64,000 bases of DNA from JBMNMU01 sp050953505 (GCA_050953505.1 JBMNMU010000001.1:1364001-1428000); one strand, 5' to 3'; positions 16,049-25,851 are shown, counted from the first letter of the stretch. Notes: generated by a model from the sequence alone, not told the origin. Translations and numbers: made by a program.

Positions 16049-17574
16049 GGCTCTATAATGAATGTTGGGGTATTTGAGAAAATCAAATGCTCCAACTTTT
16101 CTCTTTTTTGCAAAAAAAGATAGAGCATTAATAAAATCTCTTGTAAAATAGAGTCACCACAACAATATTTAAGGAGGTTTTATTATGCTCTATACTGATT
16201 ATACTGAAGAATTACTCGGATTAAAAGATGTAATTGTGACAAAAGTGGAAAATGTTGAAGGATCGGTTCACATCTACCTTGAAATGAAGCTGGAGACTCA
16301 AGTGTGCCCACATTGTCGACACGAAACAAAAAGAACTCATGATTACCGGACTCAAATAGTGAAAGATTCAGCTATATTTGGAACTGCTGTATACCTGCAC
16401 ATACATAAAAGACGTTATTATTGCCCTCATTGCGGTAAAAGTTTCAATCAAAACATCAGCTTTCTTCCAAAGTATCAGAGAATTACCACAAGAAAGCAGG
16501 CGCAAATCATGGACGAGTTTAGAAGAGTATGCTCGATAAAAAGCGTGGCTGAACGTCATAATGTATCACAAACGGCTGCAGCTAGACTATTAGACTATAT
16601 ATCTTACCCCAAGCCATCTTTACCGGAGGTTCTATCTATTGACGAATTCAAAGGAAACGCAGGCGGCCACAAATTCCAATGCATACTTACAAACCCTAAA
16701 AAGAAGCAGGTTCTTGACATCTTGGAGAGCCGTATGGCTGAGGATCTCTACAAATATTTTCTAGAGATAGATAAGGCTGATAGAAACAATGTGAAATATT
16801 TTGTAATAGATATGAGTAATCATTTTCGCCAGATTGTGCACTCGCTATTCCCAAATGCACAGGTAGTCGCAGACAAATTCCACGTTTGCAGACAAGTGAC
16901 GTGGGCTTTAGAAAGGGTTCGGAAGGAGGAGCAAAAGAAGTTTGGCAAAGACAGACGGATATATTTTAAAAAGAGTAGATGGATACTCCTTAAGCATAAT
17001 GAAGACCTTACCCAGGATGAGCGTATCCAGCTTGAAGGAATGCTTCAAGTTTCAACTAATATTAGAGATGCCTATATGTTGAAGGAAAAATTCTATTCCT
17101 TTATGGCCAGTAAAGATATCCACCAGGCAAGATCACGTTTAAAGGAATGGTTTCTGCTGGTTGGAAGTGTGGATCTTCAAGATTTTAAAAGCTGTGTTGG
17201 TACCTTCAGCAGATGGGACAAAGAGATACTCGCTGCCTTCGATTGTGGATTCAGTAATGGATTTACCGAGGGGACAAACAACAAAATCAAGGTCATTAAG
17301 AGAATATCCTTCGGAGTTAAAAATTTTAAACGATTCAGGAATAGGATTCTTCATGCAACTGCAGCATAGATCATTATTTCATTAAATTCTGATACGGTGA
17401 CCGCTACTTGTAGCCAATATCCTGGTTACATTAATTTTGGTGTGATTTTATATGAGGGTTAGGGATGATTTATTAGAACTTTAATAAGAAAAACTAGAGA
17501 CGGTTTACACCGCCTCTAGAAAAATATTTTTATTCTGTTTTACAAGGCTCAACCCCAACATTTGACATAGAGCC
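16049..17574 (+). mobile_element. Intact ISL3-family insertion sequence (1526 bp)
   Basis: The ends are imperfect 23-bp inverted repeats (16049-16071 and 17552-17574). Each begins GGCTCTAT and ends AATGTTGGGGT, with 19 of 23 positions equal. CTTTAAAA flanks both ends as an 8-bp direct repeat, the size ISL3 elements make. The single transposase gene is uninterrupted, so the element looks recently moved and possibly active. It landed in the A/T-rich foot of the terminator hairpin between gdhA and clpB. Confidence 0.95.
16185..17369 (+). CDS. tnp: ISL3-family transposase
   Basis: The 394-residue DDE transposase has the family layout. An N-terminal zinc-finger-like region has CPHCRHE and CPHCGKSFN (about residues 44-90). 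A helix-turn-helix follows (SVAERHNVSQTAAARLLDY). The catalytic domain has Asp in SIDEFKG (about 153), Asp in VADKFHVCRQ (about 228) and a terminal Glu in FTEGTNNKIKVIKR (about 365). The start codon has AAGGAGG 8 bp before it. All key residues appear intact. It lies inside the 16049-17574 element. Confidence 0.95.
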   Translation: MLYTDYTEELLGLKDVIVTKVENVEGSVHIYLEMKLETQVCPHCRHETKRTHDYRTQIVKDSAIFGTAVYLHIHKRRYYCPHCGKSFNQNISFLPKYQRITTRKQAQIMDEFRRVCSIKSVAERHNVSQTAAARLLDYISYPKPSLPEVLSIDEFKGNAGGHKFQCILTNPKKKQVLDILESRMAEDLYKYFLEIDKADRNNVKYFVIDMSNHFRQIVHSLFPNAQVVADKFHVCRQVTWALERVRKEEQKKFGKDRRIYFKKSRWILLKHNEDLTQDERIQLEGMLQVSTNIRDAYMLKEKFYSFMASKDIHQARSRLKEWFLLVGSVDLQDFKSCVGTFSRWDKEILAAFDCGFSNGFTEGTNNKIKVIKRISFGVKNFKRFRNRILHATAA

Positions 17575-17582
17575 CTTTAAAA
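17575..17582. repeat. Right 8-bp target-site duplication of the ISL3 element
   Basis: CTTTAAAA directly outside the right inverted repeat. Its last four bases overlap the foot of the clpB terminator stem. Confidence 0.9.
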
Positions 17583-17606
17583 GGGTAACCCATCGGTTAC
17601 CCTTTT
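17579..17606 (-). terminator. Terminator of clpB, formerly shared with gdhA
   Basis: A perfect 12-bp stem AAAAGGGTAACC / GGTTACCCTTTT with a CATC loop, starting 4 bp beyond the clpB stop. It is symmetric and could have ended gdhA transcripts too before the IS insertion placed 1.5 kb between them. Confidence 0.85.
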
Positions 17607-17609
17607 GCT

Positions 17610-20192
17610 TTAGAATCTAGGCGAATCTCGGTTAATGTCTATAGTTATTTCTTCTCCGTCCTTTACTTCACCTTTTATGATCTTTGATGCTATTTCTGTT
17701 TCTATATGCTTCTGCAAGTATCTCTTCACAGGCCTTGCTCCGTAAGCCGCTGAATAAGCTTCTTCTGCAATGTATTTTTTTGTACTGTCTGTTAGTGTTA
17801 CGGTAATGTTTCTATCAGCCAGCTTCTCTTGAATATGTTCCATTGAAATATCTATGATCTTAATAATCTTATCTTCTGTAAGAGCTGAGAATAGTACGAT
17901 GTCATCTATCCTGTTGAGGAATTCTGGCCTAAAATGACGCTTCAATTCCATATCAATTTTATCCCTTGCTTCTTGTGAAATCGTCCCATCATCGCTGATG
18001 TTTTCAATAAGATAAGGACTTCCGATGTTAGAGGTCATAATCACAATAGTATTTTTAAAGTCTACTGTTCTCCCCTGGTTATCTGTGAGTCTGCCATCAT
18101 CCAATAACTGAAGCAATATATTGAACACATCCGGGTGAGCCTTTTCAATCTCGTCAAAAAGGATTACACTATAAGGTCTCCGTCTCACCGCCTCTGTTAA
18201 TTGGCCACCCTCATCATAGCCTACATATCCTGGAGGAGCTCCCACAAGTCTGGATACCGCGTGTTTTTCCATATATTCGGACATATCAATACGGATCATA
18301 TTCTTTTCACTGTCAAAGAGAGCTTCTGACAAAGCTTTGGCCAATTCTGTTTTTCCTACACCAGTAGGACCTAGGAATATAAAGGAACCAATTGGGCGAT
18401 TAACATCCTTTAACCCTGCTCTAGCCCTTAATACTGCTTCAGATACTGCCGTCACTGCTTCACCCTGGCCGATAACCCTTTTATGAAGAATTTCACCAAG
18501 ACGAAGCAGCTTATCTCTTTCCGCTTCAACCAATCTGCTCACTGGTATACCAGTCCAGTTTGATACGACCTCTGCAATTTCTTCTTCCGTAACTTCTTCC
18601 TTCAAAAGTCTCTTTTCTCTTCCTTCTTCCGTTAGATTCATCTCTTCCTCAAGCTTTTTTTGGAGTTCAGGTAAAACCCCGTATTTTAACTTTGCTAACA
18701 GCTCAAGGTCATATTTCCTCTCTGCCTCCTCGATTTGAAGACGGACATCCTCAATCTGCTGCTTTGTCGCCTTTAAATCTATAATAGATTTTTTTTCATT
18801 TTCCCACTGTGCTCTCATTGATGCGTTTTCTTCACGTAGCTGAGAGAGCTCTTTCTCTATTAGCTCTAGCCTACTCATTGAGCCAAGATCTGTTTCTTTG
18901 CTAAGGGCCTGCTTTTCGATTTCTAGCTGCATAATTTTTCTAGCTATCTCATCTAGATCTGCTGGCATGCTGTCAATCTCAGTACGAATTTTAGCTGCCG
19001 CCTCATCCATCAGGTCAATGGCCTTGTCTGGTAAAAATCTGTCGCTGATATATCGATCAGACAGAGTTGCACATGCAATTAATGCATTGTCTGTGATTCT
19101 CACACCGTGATGAATTTCAAATCTTTCCTTTAATCCCCTCAATATAGAGATTGTATCTTCTACTGTAGGCTGGTCTATCATAACTTTTTGAAATCTTCGT
19201 TCCAAGGCGGCATCTTTTTCGATGTACTTTCTGTACTCGTCTAATGTGGTTGCACCGATACAATGCAGCTCTCCCCTTGCCAGCTTTGGCTTTAATATAT
19301 TACCTGCATCCATTGCTCCTTCGGTTCTTCCTGCACCCACAATATTATGGATTTCGTCAATGAAAAGGATAATTTTGCCGTCAGATTTTTCGATTTCATT
19401 TAGGACAGCCTTTAATCTCTCCTCAAATTCACCTCTAAATTTTGCGCCAGCGATAAGGGAAGCTATATCAAGGGAATAAATGGTTTTGTCCTTAAGTCCC
19501 TCAGGTACATCTCCATTTAAGATTCGCTGAGCCAAGCCTTCAACAACCGCTGTCTTCCCAACACCTGGCTCTCCAATTAATACGGGATTGTTTTTTGTTC
19601 TTCTGGAGAGGATTTGTATGGTATGACGAATTTCCGAGTCTCTTCCAATAACAGGATCCAGCTTTCCTTCCCTTGCTAGCTGAATCAAATCTCTTCCATA
19701 TTTGTTTAAAGCATCATAATTTTCCTCAGGATTCTGACTGGTCACTCTTTGGTTTCCCCTGACCTTTGTCAACTCCTGTAGGAACCTATCCTTTGTAATA
19801 TTGTATTTACTGAAAATCTTTGCTGACGGTGTGTTTTTTTCATCCAATAGAGCCATGTAAAGATGTTCTACACTGACGTATTCATCTTTAAACTGATCTG
19901 CTATCTTTTCCGCATTTATTAATAACTGATTAAACCTTCTAGAATAATACATGTTCTCATTGCCGCCATGTACTTTAGGTAGCTTATCAATTTCATCCTG
20001 AAGTTCAGCTTCTATATCATACACCTTCACATTCATGGTGGTCAGTAGCTTAGGAATAAGCCCATCCTCCATTTTCATTAATGCAAGGTGTAAGTGTTCT
20101 CCGTCTAGCTGTTGATGTCCTTCTTGTATTCCAATATTCTGACATTCCAAAATAGCCATTTGTGCCTTTTGAGTAAATTTATCAAAATTCAT
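17610..20192 (-). CDS. clpB: ATP-dependent disaggregase ClpB
   Basis: This hexameric AAA+ chaperone extracts polypeptides from heat-induced aggregates together with DnaK. The 860-residue protein has the Clp N domain (1-145), first ATPase (Walker A GEPGVGKT at 207-214, Walker B ILFIDE near 275), the coiled-coil M domain that marks ClpB (about 405-525), and second ATPase (GPTGVGKT near 600, GYVGYDEGGQL pore loop). The length is normal. The start has AGGAGGTGTAA. A perfect CIRCE element lies upstream, so HrcA should repress it outside heat stress. Confidence 0.98.
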   Translation of the reverse strand: MNFDKFTQKAQMAILECQNIGIQEGHQQLDGEHLHLALMKMEDGLIPKLLTTMNVKVYDIEAELQDEIDKLPKVHGGNENMYYSRRFNQLLINAEKIADQFKDEYVSVEHLYMALLDEKNTPSAKIFSKYNITKDRFLQELTKVRGNQRVTSQNPEENYDALNKYGRDLIQLAREGKLDPVIGRDSEIRHTIQILSRRTKNNPVLIGEPGVGKTAVVEGLAQRILNGDVPEGLKDKTIYSLDIASLIAGAKFRGEFEERLKAVLNEIEKSDGKIILFIDEIHNIVGAGRTEGAMDAGNILKPKLARGELHCIGATTLDEYRKYIEKDAALERRFQKVMIDQPTVEDTISILRGLKERFEIHHGVRITDNALIACATLSDRYISDRFLPDKAIDLMDEAAAKIRTEIDSMPADLDEIARKIMQLEIEKQALSKETDLGSMSRLELIEKELSQLREENASMRAQWENEKKSIIDLKATKQQIEDVRLQIEEAERKYDLELLAKLKYGVLPELQKKLEEEMNLTEEGREKRLLKEEVTEEEIAEVVSNWTGIPVSRLVEAERDKLLRLGEILHKRVIGQGEAVTAVSEAVLRARAGLKDVNRPIGSFIFLGPTGVGKTELAKALSEALFDSEKNMIRIDMSEYMEKHAVSRLVGAPPGYVGYDEGGQLTEAVRRRPYSVILFDEIEKAHPDVFNILLQLLDDGRLTDNQGRTVDFKNTIVIMTSNIGSPYLIENISDDGTISQEARDKIDMELKRHFRPEFLNRIDDIVLFSALTEDKIIKIIDISMEHIQEKLADRNITVTLTDSTKKYIAEEAYSAAYGARPVKRYLQKHIETEIASKIIKGEVKDGEEITIDINRDSPRF

Positions 20193-20262
20193 ATTGTTAC
20201 ACCTCCTGTAAAAAATAACTTCTTTTATTATATACCACTTCTAAAGATTATAAAACAAAAAA

Positions 20263-20289
20263 TTAGCACTCTCTTGATTAGAGTGCTAA
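20263..20289 (-). promoter_or_regulatory. CIRCE element (HrcA operator) of clpB
   Basis: TTAGCACTC, 9 bp, then GAGTGCTAA: an exact match to the CIRCE consensus, 71 bp upstream of the clpB start. HrcA binding here is established for this element in Firmicutes, where groESL and dnaK are the usual targets. Confidence 0.95.
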
Positions 20290-20336
20290 TTTTTTTCGCT
20301 AAGAGGATTCACATTTATTTTTATTGGTTTCAATCT

Positions 20337-21089
20337 CTAAGAGAAAATACCAAAGCTTTGCAATAGAAATTTATAGATAAAGCTAACAGTGGGTACCAGA
20401 ATTCTGCTGATAACATTAAAAATAATAAGTACCATTAAGATTAAAAATCCTTTATCATATATTTTATAATAAAAATTTGTTTTCCTTAAATTAAATATTT
20501 CAGTAATAACGCCAAACCCATCTAGTGGAGGTATAGGAAGTAAGTTGAAGACCATAAGGACAATATTAATAGAAATTATAGCTAATACCATTTCCGTAAT
20601 CAAATAGCCTATTGTCATCTCGCCCCCTAATACAATGTAGTTAAAGTACTCCATTTGAAAAGGTTTAAGAAGGCTTAAAATGGCAGTAAATAATACTGCT
20701 AATATAAGATTTGTGGCAACCCCCGACAAATCCACAATAAGACTGTCCCTTCTGCGCTTTTTAAAATTATATGGATTAATCTGCACAGGCTTTCCCCACC
20801 CAAAACCTATAAAAAGTAGCGCAATAATGCCTATAGGATCTATGTGAGCTAGGGGATTTAACGTTACCCGCCCTTGATTTCTAGGAGTGTCATCTCCTAG
20901 CATATCCGCTGCCTTTGCATGGGCAAATTCATGAAAGGAAAGACCGATGATGATGGCTGGAATGGTAGTCAACATACTCATAAACCAAGCTCCAGGGTTG
21001 TTAAAACGTCCACTATTCAAGGATTGCCAAGCCATATAAAAAATTAATAAAACCACCATAGGGTTATTTCTAAAAAATCTCAAATTCAT
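20337..21089 (-). CDS. Site-2 protease family (M50) membrane metallopeptidase
   Basis: The 250-residue multi-pass membrane protein has the zinc motif HEFAH (His 53, Glu 54, His 57) inside a hydrophobic helix and the distal metal Asp in LLPIPPLDGFG near residue 190, the YwhC/M50B layout. It would cleave substrates within the membrane; no PDZ domain is visible and the target is unknown. AGGAGA lies very close to the ATG; a TTG two codons later has better spacing. It is upstream of clpB in the same direction, with the CIRCE region between, and follows the DUF815 ATPase gene by 25 bp. Confidence 0.88.
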   Translation of the reverse strand: MNLRFFRNNPMVVLLIFYMAWQSLNSGRFNNPGAWFMSMLTTIPAIIIGLSFHEFAHAKAADMLGDDTPRNQGRVTLNPLAHIDPIGIIALLFIGFGWGKPVQINPYNFKKRRRDSLIVDLSGVATNLILAVLFTAILSLLKPFQMEYFNYIVLGGEMTIGYLITEMVLAIISINIVLMVFNLLPIPPLDGFGVITEIFNLRKTNFYYKIYDKGFLILMVLIIFNVISRILVPTVSFIYKFLLQSFGIFS

Positions 21090-21114
21090 TCTCCTAATCG
21101 AAACATTATTGATA

Positions 21115-22380
21115 CTATATTTTTAAATTACTTAGATTTTTTGCCTGCATATAGTTAATAAACTGTCTTGCAGATCTTCCTGATCGCCCCTTTTGCCTTA
21201 GCTCCCATCTCATTGCTTGATCAGTCAGCAATTCATCTTCTATATCCAGCTTTTCCTGTTTCGCGATTCCTCTCACAATATCTAAGAATAGATTCTTGTC
21301 AGGAGAAATAAATGTAATGGTAATTCCAAAACGGTCTGAAAGGGATAGTCTTTCCTGCATTCCATCGTTAAAATGAACTTCTCCTCCATCCTCTCTCCTA
21401 TCAAGCCAACTTTCTTTGATAAGGTTTTTCCGGTTTGAGGTGACATAAATAAGAGCATTAGAAGGCTGTGCTTCAATACCCCCTTCAATAACAGACTTAA
21501 AGTATTTATACTCATTCTCATTTCCTTCAAAGGATAAATCATCGATAAATATAATGAATTTGCAGCCCCTATCTGATAAAGTTTCAAATACCCTGTAAAT
21601 ATCAGTAATATGGTTTTTGTTTAAAGATATGATTTTCAACCCTTCCGTTTTGAACTTATTTAATAGGGCTTTAACACAAGAGGATTTACCCGTACCCCTA
21701 TCACCATAAAGGAGAACATTGTTTGATTTATAGCCTTTCAGGAAGAAATCGGTGTTTTCTATTAAGGTCTCCTTTTGTTTTTCGTATCCTATAAGCTGGT
21801 TGAATGTAATGTTATCATAGTTCTTTATACCAATTAGCTCTCCTTCCCATCGAAAGGCATTAAATTTCTCCATGAGCCCACAGCCATTCACTTGATAATA
21901 CTTCTCTAAATCTCTGATGGTATCTTCATTGGATTTCTTCTCAAGAGCTAAGCGGATTTCATCTCTATCAGTATATGACTTCGATTGTCCTTTCATACAG
22001 CATACAGAGGTTTTGGCATCATGAAAAACAGCGCTTAGATCTTCCCAATCCAAGGTGTAAAGTTTTTTGATTTCGCTTATTTCCTTTTCAGCCAACCTGA
22101 TAATATTATCATCAACCATACCTTTTTCTGCCATCAGGCTAAATTTATTTTCACTCTCCGCCAGCAACGAACAAATAAGGTTTTCCCAATAGTTCCCTTT
22201 TATTTGCACATTTTGCGTTCTTTCTAGCAGAGCTCGCTGAATTTCATAGTAATCCGCTTCCATATAAGTTATATATTCTCGGTAAAAATACTCGTTAAAT
22301 ATCTTAACAGCATTTATGATAATTTCGTTTTGTCTTATATTATTAAATAAGATAAGTGAATCTAAATTAATTTTGGACAT
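21115..22380 (-). CDS. DUF815-family AAA ATPase
   Basis: A 421-residue cytoplasmic protein whose C-terminal half is a P-loop ATPase: Walker A YGDRGTGKSS near 224-232, Walker B IIFIDDLSF near 275, and a late arginine-rich QKGRSGRSARQF segment. This matches DUF815 ATPases, whose function is not established. The N-terminal half is helical and acidic and has no known motif. The start was set at the ATG with GGAGG nine bases upstream; the longer frame begins at a TTG inside that site. It precedes the M50 peptidase by 25 bp, likely as one unit. Confidence 0.8.
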   Translation of the reverse strand: MSKINLDSLILFNNIRQNEIIINAVKIFNEYFYREYITYMEADYYEIQRALLERTQNVQIKGNYWENLICSLLAESENKFSLMAEKGMVDDNIIRLAEKEISEIKKLYTLDWEDLSAVFHDAKTSVCCMKGQSKSYTDRDEIRLALEKKSNEDTIRDLEKYYQVNGCGLMEKFNAFRWEGELIGIKNYDNITFNQLIGYEKQKETLIENTDFFLKGYKSNNVLLYGDRGTGKSSCVKALLNKFKTEGLKIISLNKNHITDIYRVFETLSDRGCKFIIFIDDLSFEGNENEYKYFKSVIEGGIEAQPSNALIYVTSNRKNLIKESWLDRREDGGEVHFNDGMQERLSLSDRFGITITFISPDKNLFLDIVRGIAKQEKLDIEDELLTDQAMRWELRQKGRSGRSARQFINYMQAKNLSNLKI

Positions 22381-22515
22381 TATTGCCCCCTCCAAAAAAT
22401 TTGTATCAAAATATGTTTATATATAGTTCGTCCCTAATTGCTTTATTTTAGCACACATCCGAGATGTTTAAAATAAGATGGTAGTAAAATTAGAACGAGA
22501 GGTGATTATTCAATT

Positions 22516-24360
22516 ATGGTTCACAATTTTAGTATGAGCCCTAATTTCCCACAAGCATCATGCCGCCCCTCAGAATATGTGTGTGTCGATATATGTATAA
22601 TCAGACCGGGAGATACACTTTATTCAATATCACAAAAATATGATGTGTCAGTGGAAATGCTGATGGAAGCGAACAAAATACTTAATCCATACCAACTTCG
22701 TGCAGGGCAGAAAATATGTATTCCAGGAAAACCTGAAGCTCCCTGCAAAACTCCGGCTCCAAAACCAATACCAGAGCCAAGACCAATGCCTGAGCCTAGG
22801 CCAACCCCTGAGCCAAAACCAGAGCTAGCTCCTACCCCAGAGCCTATGCCAGCGCCAAGGCCAATGCCGGCACCAAGACCAACACCAGCACCAATGCCAG
22901 CACCAGCACCAATGCCAACTCCAAGACCTACACCTGCTCCTACTCCTACACCGACACCAACACCTACACCTGCTCCAACTCCAGCACCGACTCCTATTTG
23001 TGATGGATTAGTTCATACCGTAGTATCAGGGGATACTCTGTATATGCTTTCAAAACATTATAACGTTGCCTTATCTGATATCTTAGATGCTAATCCAGAT
23101 TTAGATCCTTATAATTTGCTAATTGGTACAAGAGTTTGTATTCCTGGGATCACTTCCCCTCCTCCGATTCCAGCTCCAACTCCAGCGCCAAGGCCTAGAC
23201 CAACACCAAAGCCAGCTCCTACCTGCGACGGTATTTTTCACACCATTGTTGCAGGTGATAACTTTTACAAACTTGCAAAATGCTATAAGGTGCCCTTAGT
23301 AGATATTTTAGAGGCAAACCCAGATTTAGACCCTTATAACTTACAAATTGGTACAAAAGTTTGTATACCTGGAGTAAACTCTGCATTCACACCTGATTCA
23401 GTACCAAGGCCGACACCTATGCCTACTCCTACTCCCATGCCGGCACCCATGCCTGCACCAAGACCAGCTCCGATGCCTACACCAACACCAGGGCCAGCTC
23501 CGATGCCAAGGCCGACACCAGCACCAATGCCAACACCAAGACCTACTCCAATACCTATACCTACACCAACTCCAGGACCTGCTCCTGCTCCTGCACCAGC
23601 TCCAGCACCAACCCCAGCTCCAACTCCTGCACCGACTCCAGCTCCTACACCGGAACCAATAGAAGATTGTCAAGGGTTCTATCACACCGTGGTAGCAGGG
23701 GATACCTTGTATATGCTAGCAAAACGTTATAACTTAACTCTAGATGCCATTATGGCCGCAAATCCCGATGTAGACGTGTATAACTTACGTATAGGCAGCA
23801 AGTTATGTATACCTGTAGAAGCAACTTCTATGGAGCCTGCAACACCCCCATGTGAGGGTATTTTTCACACCGTAGCCAGGGGAGATACACTCTATGAGTT
23901 ATCCTTACGATATAAGGTAAGTCTAGATGATATCATGAGGGCAAACCCGGAATTAAATCCTTATGAGTTAAGAGTGGGTATGAAGATTTGTATTCCAAGA
24001 ATGGAAGGTGACGAAACAGAAGAAACTGCATCTGTAAAAAAAAAACAATATAACACTCAGGAAGGGGATACTTTATCCCGAATCTTAGATCGTTTTCAGA
24101 TCACCTATGGAGCACTTTGTACGAATAATCCAGACATTGACCTTACAGGCTCTTTGGAGAACTTAACTCTTAATATTCCGGAAAACGATGAGTTCAGGAC
24201 TTGTCCGTCGCCAAAAGCTTATATAGTAAAGGATGGAGATAATATCAACTCTATTGCTAAAAAGATGCTAACTGTACCGGATAAGTTGCTTATGGCGAAT
24301 CCAACGCTGGCTGTTGAAGATTTCACCGTTCCGGGTACAAAAGTATGCACCCCTGACTAA
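22516..24360 (+). CDS. Proline-rich protein with seven LysM domains
   Basis: The 614-residue protein carries LysM domains at about 28-70, 165-208, 239-284, 388-432, 449-494, 510-556 and 569-613. Most have the GDTLY...A/N-P-D-L-D-P-Y-N-L...CIP pattern. LysM modules bind peptidoglycan or chitin. The linkers between 1 and 2, and between 3 and 4, are long runs of PAPTP/PMPAP repeats. A cysteine pair recurs around each module. There is no signal peptide or membrane helix, which points to a spore-coat/cortex protein made in the mother cell (as with SafA-like proteins), or to unconventional export. AGAGGTG precedes the ATG. No enzymatic domain is present. Confidence 0.85.
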   Translation: MVHNFSMSPNFPQASCRPSEYVCVDICIIRPGDTLYSISQKYDVSVEMLMEANKILNPYQLRAGQKICIPGKPEAPCKTPAPKPIPEPRPMPEPRPTPEPKPELAPTPEPMPAPRPMPAPRPTPAPMPAPAPMPTPRPTPAPTPTPTPTPTPAPTPAPTPICDGLVHTVVSGDTLYMLSKHYNVALSDILDANPDLDPYNLLIGTRVCIPGITSPPPIPAPTPAPRPRPTPKPAPTCDGIFHTIVAGDNFYKLAKCYKVPLVDILEANPDLDPYNLQIGTKVCIPGVNSAFTPDSVPRPTPMPTPTPMPAPMPAPRPAPMPTPTPGPAPMPRPTPAPMPTPRPTPIPIPTPTPGPAPAPAPAPAPTPAPTPAPTPAPTPEPIEDCQGFYHTVVAGDTLYMLAKRYNLTLDAIMAANPDVDVYNLRIGSKLCIPVEATSMEPATPPCEGIFHTVARGDTLYELSLRYKVSLDDIMRANPELNPYELRVGMKICIPRMEGDETEETASVKKKQYNTQEGDTLSRILDRFQITYGALCTNNPDIDLTGSLENLTLNIPENDEFRTCPSPKAYIVKDGDNINSIAKKMLTVPDKLLMANPTLAVEDFTVPGTKVCTPD

Positions 24361-24433
24361 TATCATTTTATCGATACAGGAATCAGCAATAGCTCCTCAA
24401 TTAAAACATTTCGCAGCTTTGGCAAATCTATAA

Positions 24434-24464
24434 AAGGCCAGGAAATATTAGGTTTCCTGGCCTT
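24434..24464 (-). terminator. Terminator of glyA
   Basis: A perfect 12-bp stem AAGGCCAGGAAA / TTTCCTGGCCTT, followed on the minus strand by TTTTATAG. It lies between the convergent LysM gene and glyA and may stop both. Confidence 0.85.
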
Positions 24465-24468
24465 GGTA

Positions 24469-25710
24469 TTACTTATATAGGGGATGAGCTTCGCACAACT
24501 CCTGCACAATCTTTTTCGCTTTTTCTTCTGCCACCGAATCATTAGGATTGTCTAATATCAGTGCCATTGCTTCTACCACTCTAGCTATTTCAGCTTCTTT
24601 AAAGCCTCTGGTTGTCATTGCTGGTGTGCCAAGCCTGATACCACTTGTAACAAATGGACCGTTAGGATCATTTGGGACTGTATTTTTATTTGTAGTAATC
24701 CCCGCATCATCTAGCAGCTTCTCTGCATCTTTACCGGTAATATTCTTGTTAGTCAGGTTAACAAGCACCAGGTGATTATCCGTTCCACCTGACACCAGTT
24801 TAAAGTCCCGTGCAAGAAGTTCTTCAGCCATCTTTTTAGCATTTGCCAGAACCTGCTTTTGATAGTCGACAAACTCTTGGGTTGAAGCTTCCTTAAAGCA
24901 TATTGCCTTTCCAGCTATGATATGCATCAGGGGCCCCCCTTGAATGCCAGGGAAAATGGCCTTGTCAATTTTCTTTGCAAATTCTTCTTTACATAATATT
25001 GCGCCGCCTCTTGGTCCTCGCAGGGTTTTGTGGGTAGTGGTAGTTACCACATGAGCATGTTCAACAGGATTTGGATGTAAGCCTGCAGCTACAAGTCCTG
25101 CAAAATGAGCCATATCTACAAGTAAAATAGCTCCCACTTCATCAGCAATCTCTCTAAATTTATCTGCCTCGATGATTCTAGGATACGCGCTAGCCCCCGC
25201 TACAATCATTTTTGGCTTGTTCTCAATTGCAAGCTTTCGAACTTCATCAAAGTCTATTCTTTCTGTTTTTTCATCAACCTTGTATGGTACAAAGTTATAA
25301 TATTTTCCAGACATATTAACGGGGCTTCCATGGGTTAAGTGCCCTCCGTTTGACAGATCCATACCAAGCACCGTATCACCAGGCTCTAATAGTGAGAAAT
25401 ATACTGCGATATTCGCACTAGATCCAGAGTGAGGCTGAACATTTGCATGCTCTGCATTAAAAAGTCTCTTTAATCTGTCTATGGCAATTATTTCAGCTTC
25501 GTCTACGTGCTCACAACCACCATAATATCGTTTTTTTGGGTATCCTTCTGCATATTTATTCGTTAAGGCGCTACCGCAGGCCTCCATAACTGCCTTGCTT
25601 GTGAAGTTTTCTGATGCTATTAGTTCAATCTTATTTTCCTGACGTGCCATTTCTGATCTAATGATAGCACTGATTTCAGGATCAATCTTGTCCATGTTAT
25701 TAAAATACAT
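24469..25710 (-). CDS. glyA: Serine hydroxymethyltransferase
   Basis: This PLP enzyme interconverts serine and glycine while loading tetrahydrofolate with a one-carbon unit. At 413 residues it has the standard length. The PLP lysine is in VVTTTTHKTLRGPRGG (about 228), and the conserved SGSSANIAVY, HGSPVNMSG and VDMAHFAGL blocks are present. The ATG at 25710 has AAAGGGGA 7 bp upstream; the longer frame adds ten residues with no family support. It is monocistronic with its own terminator. In an amino-acid fermenter it links serine/glycine turnover to folate one-carbon metabolism. Confidence 0.98.
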   Translation of the reverse strand: MYFNNMDKIDPEISAIIRSEMARQENKIELIASENFTSKAVMEACGSALTNKYAEGYPKKRYYGGCEHVDEAEIIAIDRLKRLFNAEHANVQPHSGSSANIAVYFSLLEPGDTVLGMDLSNGGHLTHGSPVNMSGKYYNFVPYKVDEKTERIDFDEVRKLAIENKPKMIVAGASAYPRIIEADKFREIADEVGAILLVDMAHFAGLVAAGLHPNPVEHAHVVTTTTHKTLRGPRGGAILCKEEFAKKIDKAIFPGIQGGPLMHIIAGKAICFKEASTQEFVDYQKQVLANAKKMAEELLARDFKLVSGGTDNHLVLVNLTNKNITGKDAEKLLDDAGITTNKNTVPNDPNGPFVTSGIRLGTPAMTTRGFKEAEIARVVEAMALILDNPNDSVAEEKAKKIVQELCEAHPLYK

Positions 25711-25807
25711 TTTCGGTCCCCTTTCGTCATAATGTAACAATTATATAAATTATTTGTGCAATTATCAAGCCTTTTATCTATCCTAAAACTCAAATCCAAA
25801 AAATGAA

Positions 25808-25851
25808 ATTTCCAAAGTAATTTTCAGTGTACTTACTTTGGAAATTGCGAT
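25808..25851 (-). terminator. Terminator of the trxA-cls unit
   Basis: A perfect 13-bp stem (25808-25820 with 25833-25845). On the minus strand it runs into TTCATTTTTTGG, about 75 bp after the cls stop. Confidence 0.85.

Noticed and set aside
22730..23660. Tandem short DNA repeats considered as a CRISPR array
   Set aside because: They are in-frame PAPTP/PMPAP codon repeats of a protein, with no spacers of constant length.
23398..23685. 95-codon Trp/Ser/Arg-rich minus frame
   Set aside because: It is the reverse complement of the proline-rich LysM linker, a compositional artefact.
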